DNA from: Sambucus nigra
Taxonomy: Eukaryota; Streptophyta; Magnoliopsida; Dipsacales; Adoxaceae
Length of the DNA stretch: 64,000 nt
Direction of reading: 5' to 3'
Assembly (NCBI GenBank): GCA_949130495.1
Contig: OX422223.1
Coordinates: forward strand, 78,490,751 to 78,554,750
Shown: positions 21,992 to 31,452 of the stretch, one piece after another
Position numbering within the stretch: the first letter of the stretch is position 1
Layout: each line of letters starts with the position of its first letter
Notes under the pieces: model-generated
Seen by the model: only the letters and a program-made list of their open reading frames with translations
The model's database searches: none
What the model was told of the DNA's origin: nothing
Translations under genes and position numbers: made by a program

Positions 21992-23510
21992 TCATCCCTT
22001 AACAGTTAAGGTAATAAATTCCTCCTTTGCAGCAGATGAACTCCCAGACTGACCCAATATTTTTGGACTCCCTCCCCTTCTTTTGGGGGGCACTTCCACT
22101 TCCTTATATTTTGTAAGGGGATCATGCAAAGCCTCCTCAACTTTTGAGACTAAGGTCTGCAAGTCCCCTAGAGTAGAAGAACTACTTTGGGTTGCCCAAG
22201 AGGTTCTACCTTCCCCTGAATATGCTTGCAGCAAGGATATGGTTTTAATTATAGAATCCAGTGGTGAGACTTCACTAGAGTCGAACCTTAGCTTTGCCTC
22301 CTCCACCAACGTAACACCCATGTTTGGAATACCCAACGTTGTGCTGAACTTCAATCATTTTGTGGATTTGGACTGCTTTGTATTGCTTACCATAGCCTCA
22401 GCAGGGGATTCCTTGGCGAACCTCCTAGCCATACTCTACTCCTCCCATTGATCTACTTGATCGATAATAAGATTATAGTTAGGTATCATAGAACCGAGAA
22501 TGAGGTAATAGAGGAAAAATAGAAAAAATGAAAGTTACTTATTAGGAGAGAAATACGAGTCTAGCAAGATAACCTCCTAAACTATGGGAAGGACCTCTTT
22601 AATCCTAAGAGGTAGCTTAGCCTTACCCCTAAGCTTGTCATCCTCACCCTCATAAACCTCAACAATGACCATCCTCTTCCTAGGAACCATATCAAAGGCC
22701 TCAATCGCAAGTGATTCCCCTACCACTATCTTAGGAGCCTCAGGATCACTCCCTGGTGTCAGGGCATTAGGTTTAGGCACCAAATCCCATTAAAAAAGAC
22801 GCTTTGCAGTGACAAAGGCCTCAAAAGGAAAGGAGGCCAACTTTCGAGCCTTAATAATCCAATATTCCTCCTCATTGGAAGGATCAATAACTACTACAAA
22901 AGAAGAGAAATCGTAAAAGGTCAAGTCAGAAATCGGTAAATAAACTCAAGCGTAAAAACATAGGTAAAGATTAACTTACCCACAACCGATTGAGAACTCC
23001 TGATGGTAGGACAACCAATGGGCTCAATAGGGACTGGAGTGGCCCAAGCTCCCCCCATAAATAAGACTCTCTCCTTTTAGATTTTAGGGGCGTTATGCTT
23101 GTCTTTAGCAAAGACCATAGTTTCCTAAAGGGAAAAGTATATCAATCCTTTCTCTTTAGGATTGCTCTTCTCTTAGACCTTATATAACTTGAAGAATTGG
23201 TTTGGAGTGACATCACAGTTCCCCCACTTGATTCCTTAAAGTCCAGAATTGCGACCATTATTGCTTTACAAGAATTATCCACTTGCTATAAAGGGGATAA
23301 CAAAATGGCCTTTAGGATCTTCAACAACGGCAAAGGAAGTGGGAACCTGGATCCATGCCGAAGGAATAATTCATTTAATCACCCATGTTGGGAGACTAGT
23401 GAACATACCCTCTCATCAGTCCTTGCTGCCCTTAAAATAATAGACTCCGGAATCTATTACGACTTCCCAATATCTATCTTATACATTATATACTAGGCCT
23501 ATTAGAATTT
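21992..23510 (-). pseudogene. Decayed intron-bearing gene of plant repeat type (Transposase_28-like?)
   Basis: Minus-strand coding blocks share one style. About 23210-23090 reads PNQFFKLYKV, then KGLIYFS and TMVFAKDKHNAPK. About 23060-22977 encodes ATPVPIEPIGCPTIRSSQSV and ends at a GTAAG donor. An acceptor near 22900 leads to EEEYWIIKARKLASFPFEAF. After an in-frame stop comes a block to 22577 (VGESLAIEAFDMVPRKRMVI). A last block, 22414-21992, begins MARRFAKESPAEAMV, has a TGA, then runs 120 codons with PPKRRGGSPK. The PNQFFKLYK...YFS pattern resembles the repetitive 'putative gypsy-type transposon' (Transposase_28) proteins common in plants; this is a tentative family call. At least three stops, so not functional. 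Confidence 0.4.
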
Positions 23511-23551
23511 GGCCAATAGAGTTTGTGGTACATCAAGTTTATATTGTTGGA

Positions 23552-24000
23552 AATGGTTAATTATTATTTTAATTTTAAAATTACATAATTCAAAATTAAT
23601 TGTTTAATTAAATATAAATTTCCTACTTAATGTGGTCCACATAAGACTTTAGATTTGATAATGATTCTTTTAGATAATTCATCTAAATTAAGGATAATGA
23701 TGGTGTGTTAGTTTCCTTATCAAACTACAGTGTGATTGATAATAGAATTCTAGTATAATAAGGAAATCGGGTCCTCTCTCACCATATATATAGTAGATTA
23801 CATTCCATCAATAATTCGCATAATAACAACACGCAATATATTGGGCAAGAGAGAGAATATTTTGAAATTTCAACATTATTATTCCACTGTCAAAGTAATG
23901 AAGATCATGCTCGAGCAATTAATAAAATGATTCAAATGAATTTCTATAATAAACTTGATCAATGTCTTGAATCATAGTAAGCCATATTTTATTTCGTTTA
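23552..24000 (+). repeat. Possible solo LTR of Ty1-copia type
   Basis: Begins TGTTGGAAATGGTTAATTAT, a start common among short copia LTRs, with a TATA-like ATATATATAGTAG near 23790 and a GAGAGAGAATATTTTG leader-like stretch. The right end and target duplication are not resolved. Confidence 0.3.
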
Positions 24001-25837
24001 TGCAATTTTTTTTGTGAAAAATGAAGATTCAAGATTCTTTTATTAGGAAAAATTATATACTAAACTTTAACCGAATTAAGGAATTCCTGATTAATATTAT
24101 CGTGTTCTTAAAAATGATTTTACATATATTTCTTATCAATTACCTTTCATTATATATGTTCCAAACATCATCTACAAAGACAATGCCACGTTTCTAGATT
24201 AAGGAAAGTTTTATTAAGGGCGAAATGACAGATAATTTTTACCCTCTCATTCACTCATTACATTTACCTCAAGAAGAACAACGCGATTAAGGTGAAGTAA
24301 GTTGGTTCCTTGACATTATGACAACATAAATGATTTTTACAAAGGTGTATTGATATTAACGTTTTGGAAATTTTGGGTTGTAAATTGACATGCGAAGAGT
24401 TTATCACAGAGCGATGTAAATGTTATTTTAAGGGATGCAACTAATTACGGGGAACAATCTAGCATATGATACCCAAGACAAATGTGTTGATATAGTTTCT
24501 CAATTTTTCTTCATATTCTAGATTTTGTTTTATTGAATTTTTCGAGTAAAATTTTAAGGATGCAACATTATACAAAATCAATAGTTCCAAGTTTTCTTTT
24601 TTAAAAACAATTATTATATGGTTATTTGGGTTGGCCCTCATGAATTATTTATAATTGAGTGTAACTTCCTTAACTTTTATTTCTTCCTGTTTGGTCTCAA
24701 AGTGACTTTTAGTGATGCAAAAAGTGTCATAACAGGTATTTTTTCGAACACTATTTATGTCAATAAAAATTATTTTTGGGATCAAACTTTAAAAAGTGTA
24801 TATATTTGGGGGCCAATTTGATATAAAAACATCAATGGGGGTCAAATCCTAAATGATCCATTATTATAAGGCAACAATGTTTGAACGTGGTACTTGAACC
24901 ATGTAGTTAAACAAGGAACTTTATTCTCTCTCCCATATATCAATTAATTAACAAGATTATGTGATGTTTCTTTCGAAGACAACTATTGCAAGATTATTTT
25001 CATAATTACTCATACAAGATCGTCATGCACAAAGTTGGGCTGTATTTTTCTCCCAAAAGATCGAGGGCGTAATTTAGCCGATTAATAAGAGAAAGAAACT
25101 TCATAATGAAGTAAAACAAATTTCTCCTTTATTATAATAAAAATATACTCTCCAAGAATGAAATATTTAAGTGCATCTCATCGCATGATTTTTGTACAAG
25201 TCATATAATTCCTATTTGAATATACTTTCAAGTTTGATCGATATTTAAGTTTTAGATAAGTTATAATATTAAGTTTTTGCATTTTATTTGACATAAATAC
25301 TCTTTGTAACTAATTCATACGTAACTATTGGAGAGACAAACTTTAAAATGCTTGATATCTATTAAATGAGACCCATTACCGCATTAAAGGTTTGAAGAAA
25401 AAAGTGAAGTATAAAGTAAATATTTTCTACATTTAATAATATTACACTGACAATAAATGTTTGTCATAATAGATATTTGCAGTAGTATATGAATAAAAAG
25501 AAGTAGAGGAGGAAGAATAAAGTTTAATTGGAAAGTAAAATATTTACAAGTTAAAAAAATAAACAAAAATATATAGTAAATGAGTTATTTACTCTTGTAG
25601 ACTCTAGTATATATTTATTCTCAAAGTTCGTGTCTGAACAAAACCCATGGCCGCTGAAGGAATTGCATTATTATCAAGACTGTAAGAAAATTTTTATCTT
25701 TATTTTGGGTGGACAAAACATAGGGTCTATGTGCCATGGAGATTTGTGGTATCCCTGATAACATCATCTTATCGGATGACACTTTTCATGAATGCACGTA
25801 TCTCGAGGTGTTAATAAGTTGGGATTTCAATATAGAG
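24001..25837. other. AT-rich intergenic, no gene seen
   Basis: Parts near 24.28-24.33 and 25.06-25.17 kb resemble 1.76-1.81 and 2.08-2.2 kb in the same order, so this is a second copy of an old dispersed repeat, here without the SINE. No coding recognised. Confidence 0.4.
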
Positions 25838-25997
25838 TAATGATATTCTTACCGGGTCCAAGTACCGGTTTAGTATCAAATGCGCTTTATTTTATTGTAT
25901 ATTGGTAGGACCTACTGCATTCCCTGGCGGGATCCACACCATAGTACAAGCAAATAAAGCAGTACCGGTACTACCACCCGCTGTATATAACATTTTA
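25838..25997. mobile_element. MITE with inverted terminal repeats
   Basis: Left arm TACCGGGTCCAAGTACCGG then GCGCTTTATTT; right arm AATAAAGCAGTACCGGTACT then ACCACCCG, an inverted copy. Its centre CCTGGCGGGATCCACACCATA matches the centre of the MITE at 2373-2525, and both end in TATAACATTTT. Non-coding. Confidence 0.6.
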
Positions 25998-26830
25998 CTT
26001 TGATATATGGCGTTCCCTCACTCGATTTGATTTGAAATTAATTTTCAAATGTTGGAATGTAAGACTACATTATACTCACGTGCCTCCAATTGGTAAGGTT
26101 GTCTTGATTCATTGAATCAGAATCACATTGTGGGTACTTGGTATTTTGTCGCTTCTGAAGGCAATATCAAAGATCACGTTGACAAATAAATCACATTAAT
26201 CACATTTAGGGTGATGATACGAGACATAGCCATAATACAACTGAACCTAATTAGGAGAATTAAAAATTATTTGAAATCTTTTTCAAAATTGAGTGCGCGT
26301 GTACAGATTACTCAAAGTGTGTTACTGATTACACAATACCCAAAGATATAAGGAAATTATTCAAAGTGTGTTGCTGATTACTGACACCCGAACTACTTAC
26401 CATGTATGTGATGAATGGAACTGAGCTTGGGGCTGGATAACTTACCTAAACAAATAACCCCATTAAAATCATACCTGGAGATTTTTTCCTCATATGGCGC
26501 CATCAGGGATAAATTTAAACCCAGGAAGGCGACTCTATAACAAACATATTAATTAAATCCCTAGGGGGTATTTTGTGTTTTTTGAGATTTGTTATCGTCA
26601 TATGCCATAATTTTTATGTATGGAATATATTTTAAAAAACTTAGGGATATTATGTAGAGGTTCCACATTCATTAAAACTGGGCCCTTGTTTTAAGCGGAC
26701 GTGGTATTGGTTGCTTACACTTTTGATAAATGTTCTTAATGTATTCACAACCTTTCTCGCAGATGATTTGCTCTACCGAAACCCTCCTTCTCTTTAACGA
26801 AGTGGCTCTTTACTTCCCATAAACAACCCT
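25998..26830. other. Intergenic, no gene seen
   Basis: Contains a small direct repeat (ACTCAAAGTGTGTTACTGATTAC at about 26311 and TTCAAAGTGTGTTGCTGATTAC at about 26359). No gene recognised. Confidence 0.4.
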
Positions 26831-26845
26831 ATGCCAAAAATAAGA

Positions 26846-27310
26846 AATGGTCACAATCTCTTGGTCACAGTCAAAATTCGTGACAAAGATGGTCACAGCC
26901 CAAATTCATGACCACCACAAATCGAAAATGGTCACGAATTTTGGCTGTGACTAGGGCTCTGGGTCACGACTCATGTCCGTGACCATTTCTGGCGTGACCA
27001 AAATTAGTGATCACAGACTTTATTCGTGACCCAAAATGAGGGTCACGACCTGGAGCGTGGGCACTATATGGCTCCATGGGCATGGGCTTGGGTCGTGACT
27101 CGATGGTCATACCTGAGCTATGACCAATAGTTGATAGGGGGACATGGACTTGAGCCGTAACCAGCTGTGAGCAAGGGGTTACGGAATAGGTTTGTGACCA
27201 AATAGGGAAAGGAATAACAATGGTCATAGCTGCCTTGATCCTTTTTAAAAAAAAATAAAAAAAAATAAATATATGGTCATGGACTTGGACCGCGACTTTG
27301 GGCTGTGACT
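26846..27310. repeat. CACTA-2 subterminal repeats
   Basis: Many copies of GGTCACGAATTTTGGCTGTGA, GGTCATGGACTTGGACCG and TCATGTCCGTGACC in both orientations. The same GGTCACGG...CGTGACC motif appears in CACTA-3 at 57324-57750, but not in CACTA-1, whose motif is TTGTCACGGTCATTGACCG. Confidence 0.75.
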
Positions 27311-27369
27311 ATATCCATTTAACAAAAAAATATTTTTAGGCATCCCCGAAGAAAAAACTCGTATTCGGC

Positions 27370-29305
27370 AACCAAATCATACTAAATATTTAGTAATTTT
27401 TGTCTTATTCTAAAATCGAGCACCCTGTGGCTGCGGCGTCAGTTCGTAGGAGTTATATTGGTCCTGTGTGAGGTGTTCATGACACTTACAGGGCCATTTG
27501 GGGGCCATTTTGGGTTTTCCCCTTTAGCGACATGTTTTTCAAGCCTAAGTATGGTAATTTATAAGTTTTAGTTCTATTCTTAAATCGGTCGTTCCGTGAA
27601 TATGCAATAAGTTCCTACGTGTTACATTGGTCCCGTGCGAGGTGTTTATGCCATTACAGGGACATTCAGGGCATGTTTTTAGTTTTCCCCTATAGTGGCA
27701 TATATTTAAACCTAAGTCCTTTTATTTTCAAACTTTAGTGATATTCTCAAATCTGTTATCCAGTGGCTACACGTTTAGTTCCTACATGTTACATTGTTAC
27801 CGTGTAAGATATTCCCTCCCTTTACGGGGCCGTTTGGGGATTGTTTTGGATTTTAACCTCTAGTGGTATGTTTTCAAGTCTAAGTCTAGTTATTTGTAAA
27901 TTTTAGTCAAATTCTCAAACCAGGCATCCTGTGACTATGCGGTCAGTTCCTATGAGTTACACTGGACCTGTGCTAGGTGTCCATGCCCCTTTCGATGGCG
28001 TTTGGTGGCTGTTTTGGATTTTTCCCTCTAGTAGCATATTTTCAAGCCAAAGTTTGATTATTTACAAATTTTAATCATATTCTTAAATTGGACATCTCGT
28101 GATTATGCGGTCTGTAACTAAGAGTTATGTTGGTCCTGCATAAGGTGTGTGCCCCTTACGGGGATGTTTGGTGGTTGTTTTGGGTTTTTCCCTCTAGCAC
28201 CATGTTTTCAAGCCTATGTTCGGTTATTTCAAAATTTTTGTCCTATGCTCAAATCGAGCATCCCGTAACAACGCGATTAGTTCCTATGAGTTACATTGGT
28301 CCCGTGCGAGGTGTTCGTGCCCCTTACGGGGCCGTTTCGATATCCCCCCTCCAATGACATGTTTTTATGGCTAAGTCTATTTATTTACAAATTTTAGTCC
28401 TATTCTCAAAGCCCTGCATCCCGTAAATACGTGATGAGTTCCTATGAGTTATGGTATCCGTGATCCTTACGGGTTAGGGGAGGTTTTGGGTTTCCCCCCT
28501 TTAGCGGAATGTTTTCAAGCCTATGTCCAATTATTTGAAAATTTTAGTCCAATTCTCATATCCAGCATCCTGTGACGATGCGATTAGTTCCTACGAGTTA
28601 CATTGGTCCAGTGCGAGGTGTTCGTGCCCTTTACGGGGCTGTTCGGGGGACTATTTATGGTTTTCCCCTCCAACGACATGCTTTCAAGCCTAAGCTTGGT
28701 TATTTGTAAAATTTAGTCCTACTCTCAAATCGTGCGTCCTATGACTATGTAATCAGTTTCTATGAATTATGTTGGTCCCGTGCAAGGTATTCGTGCTCCT
28801 TACAATGACCGTTTTGGGTTTTCCCTTATAGCGACATGTTTTCAAGTTTAAATTCGATTATTAGCTAATTTTACAGCATTCCGTGACTATGCGGTCAGTT
28901 GCTATGAGTTACATTGGTTCTGTGCGAGTTGTTCATGCCCCCTACGGTGTCGTTTGGGGGTTACTTTAGGTTCCCCCCTCTAGCAACATGTTATCAAGCC
29001 TAATTTTGGTTATTAGCAAATTTTAGTCCTATTTTCTAATCAGGTATCCCTAGACTACTAGATCAGTTCCTACGAGATTAATTGGTCCCTGCGAAGTGTT
29101 TACTCCCTTTACAGGGCTGTTTGGGGGCTGTTTTGGGTTTTGCCCTCTAGCGGTATGTTTTCAAGACTAAGTCTTATCGTTTGAAAATTTTAGTCCTATT
29201 ATCAAACTGGGCACCCCATGACTACATGGTGAGTTCCTACGAGTTAGATTTTCCTGTGCGAGATGTTCGTGCTCCTTAAACGACCGTTTGGGGTCTGTTT
29301 TGGGT
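27370..29305. repeat. Tandem array of about twelve ~165-bp units
   Basis: A monomer recurs with landmarks in fixed order: CAGTTCCTACGAGTTACATT, GGTCCCGTGCGAGGTGTTCG, CCCCTTACGGGGCCGTTTGG, TTTTCCCCTCTAGCGACATG, TTTTCAAGCCTAAGTC, then TTTTAGTCCTATTCTCAAAT. The GTTCCTA landmark recurs near 27.45, 27.61, 27.78, 27.95, 28.11, 28.28, 28.44, 28.59, 28.76, 28.90, 29.07 and 29.23 kb; spacing is mostly 160-174 bases, with a few shorter units from deletions. Units differ from each other by roughly 15-25% by eye, so the array is old. It ends abruptly against transposase coding at 29306. Confidence 0.88.
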
Positions 29306-29945
29306 AACATGATATCTTTTGGAATAATGTCTATAACCAACTTAAGAATTCCGGTTACACAATTTTTTGACAAGCCAAATGGACTCTTCAATTTATGCAA
29401 ACCAATCATTGCATATAATACTAAGTGATCTTCATCGCAATCATTATACAACGGTTTAGCCGCGTCATCTTTCAACCTTATGTATTACAGATATTCTAGT
29501 AATTCAACATCAACTTGTTCATTGACTTGGTCAAATTTACATTATCCGTATCCACAGGTTGGTGGTTTTGATGGTGATAGACTTCAGAAGAATCATCAAT
29601 TAGGTCAGTTACAGGATGATGTGGCAAATCATGTGCCACTTCCACTCAATGGGGTTCCATTACTTGGGTGGGTACCAGTAATTCTTCTGGAACATAAGGC
29701 ACATTCTTTTCTCCATGGTATGTCCATATGTTGTAGTCTTGCCAAATAACCCACTTTAGTGAATGAAACTCAATGTATTCTAAAGACTTATATTTTTCGT
29801 TCATACAATGGGTGAACGGACACATAATTTTCTCACTTTAAAGATTTTTCTAAGCATATATAACAAATTCTTAAACGCTCTTTATATGATTATCAGATAT
29901 TCGGTTACTCTCCCCCATCCACTATTTGTATTGTGGGAAATCCAT
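29306..29945 (-). pseudogene. CACTA-2 transposase N-terminal relic (TNP2 type)
   Basis: Starts with ATG at 29945 (MDFPQYK, stop, WMGESNRISDNHIKS), a transposase-associated domain with CPFTHCMN and a WTYHGEKN end. After several stops it continues at about 29475 as DDAAKPLYNDCDEDHLVLYA then MIGLHKLKSPFGLS and IIPKDIMLP. The second part aligns with CACTA-1 at 7140-7300 (KATQPLYSGREKDQTTLHVM). At least five stops. The coding breaks off exactly where the ~165-bp tandem array begins. Confidence 0.8.
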
Positions 29946-30579
29946 TAAATACTCTTCAAAATTCTACTCACCTTATTAATAGGTTGAAATGAAGATCATG
30001 CTGCATACAAGAATACACAATTTATAACTCATTCAAATTATTCAACACAACTTAGAATCAAATTAAACAAATTAAAATAACTTAAATAAACAAAATATTA
30101 TTACAACTTGTTCTCAAACATTACAAATTGTCGAACATTATTCATGGCTTAGACCTAACCAATAAATAAACTAGCCAAGTGATAAAATAATTTGAGCAGT
30201 ATTTTAGTTTTTTCCTTTATTCGCTGTTAATGTGCACATGCATATCTTTGCAACCGTGTATATTTCATCGAGTATCAAAGCCTCACCCATCTTTGAAGGG
30301 AGATTATGTACTAGAGTTTCAATAATTACGAAGACGAGTGTGCACACGCCGATAACCCTACTATTATATAAGTCCCTAAATTAGTATTTCTCACTATAGT
30401 CACAGTGAGTGGATGATGATGATCCAGGGCCTACGGCTGTTGGAGGTACTAGGTAGGGGAATGATGAAGGATGCGACATTTATGATGGGAATGCTTAAGG
30501 AGGATGCCTTTGTGGTGGGAATGTTAAAGGAGGATTCATTTCTTAGGGAAAACCTTGAGAGGGAGGACAGAAGAAACCT
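29946..30579. other. Upstream remnant of CACTA-2 and short unassigned stretch
   Basis: 29985-30060 is an inverted match to about 59560-59640 in CACTA-3 (GCATACAAGAATACACAATT against AATTGTGAATTATGTGTTCTTGTATGC). 30440-30545 has two or three imperfect 33-36 base repeats around GGGAATG..TAAAGGAGGAT. No gene I can support. Confidence 0.45.
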
Positions 30580-31441
30580 TGAGAATTTGTATTTTTTCTA
30601 AGTATTAAAGCGGACATTAAAATATTAATTTTTTGACGCAACTGTCATTCAAACGACATCTGTACGTCGTTCGAACGACATGGCAGTATTGCACGATCTC
30701 GTTCGAGCGGCAATTGTCCTTCATTCACGTGAGATTACTATCTCGTTCGAACGAGCTCGGTTTTCGAGGCGGCGCATTTTTATTATAAATACTCATTAAA
30801 TGGTATCATTTTCTTTAAGAAGTCCCAACGTTTTACGGAACAGAAAAACTGCAAAAGAAGAATTCTTTTGGCTTCTACCTTTTAGGGTTTAATCCCTTTT
30901 TGTTTGTAATTCAAAAAACTCCTAATATACTTTAGTGAATTATTTTGTTGTTGAAGAACACACTTTTCTTTGGTTTAATCATTGTGGGGAGAACTATACA
31001 ACCGGAGAGCTGCGTGCTATTGTGGATGGAGTCTTTATAAAGTTCACTTTTGTGGAGAAGCCGTTTTCTTCTTCATGGCCGACCACCTGGAGTTCTTGTG
31101 GGAGATTCCAGCCGATGACATTTCTAGCCGTTGCTTTGGAGGTTTGACGAAGACACCATGCGTTACACTTGTGGGTGATTATCAAGTTGTATGTAAGTCA
31201 ATGGTCTTGTGAATTCTTCAAAGTTCTAGAAATAAAAGGTTTTTCCCTTCGGAGATTTTTCCTTAATATTTGTGTCGCATGCTTTATCTATTTATGGGTT
31301 GACATACACACACACATAGATGCAAGTTTAAGACTTGAATTAATTTGGTTTATATAAACTATAATTATATAAGCGTGCCAAATTAGAAACTTGAGAATTA
31401 TCTTAAATTGGTATCACACACCGCGTTTACTCATGTTTACA
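30580..31441 (+). repeat. R1 5' LTR
   Basis: 862 bases. Palindrome cluster at about 30645-30765, TATA box TATAAAT at 30784-30790, leader with TTTTAGGGTTTAATCCC, end CGCGTTTACTCATGTTTACA. Compared with the 3' LTR it retains about 70 bases (around 31080-31150) lost from the other copy. Confidence 0.85.
30645..30765 (+). promoter_or_regulatory. Palindromic motif cluster upstream of the R1 TATA box
   Basis: Within 120 bases: TGTCATTCAAACGACA, CGTCGTTCGAACGACA, TCTCGTTCGAGCGGCA, TTCATTCACGTGAGA and TCTCGTTCGAACGAGC, ending about 20 bases before TATAAAT. The 3' LTR copy (about 56078-56190) keeps the same spacing with CpG-to-TpG/CpA type changes. Confidence 0.6.
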
Positions 31442-31447
31442 AATTGG

Positions 31448-31452
31448 TATCA
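31448..31452. other. R2 target-site duplication, left copy (TATCA)
   Basis: TATCA is repeated at 53236-53240 directly after R2's other LTR. It is the core of R1's primer-binding site. Confidence 0.9.

Larger units (their letters stand above)
26831..30390 (-). mobile_element. CACTA relic, CACTA-2, minus strand
   Basis: The left end reads CCCTATGCCAAAAATAAG, a mutated CACTATGCCAAAAAT terminal repeat, followed by subterminal repeats with GGTCACG...CGTGACC. The transposase N-terminus lies on the minus strand at 29945-29306, so 26831 is the element's 3' end. The bulk of the transposase is gone and its place is taken by a tandem array (27370-29305). About 29985-30060 matches, inverted, the region upstream of the transposase start in CACTA-3. 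The 5' end (right side) is not found and 30390 is only an estimate. Confidence 0.65.

Noticed and set aside
22083..22451. 122-codon plus-strand frame
   Set aside because: Shadow of the minus-strand coding relic, which has the more protein-like composition and splice signals.
26840..27310. Protein-coding gene in the minus frame (87 codons)
   Set aside because: It lies across CACTA subterminal repeats and its sequence is a translation of those repeats.
30413..30601. 62-codon frame rich in Met/Leu/Glu
   Set aside because: Made by two or three short imperfect repeats and ends in the R1 LTR; no family recognised.
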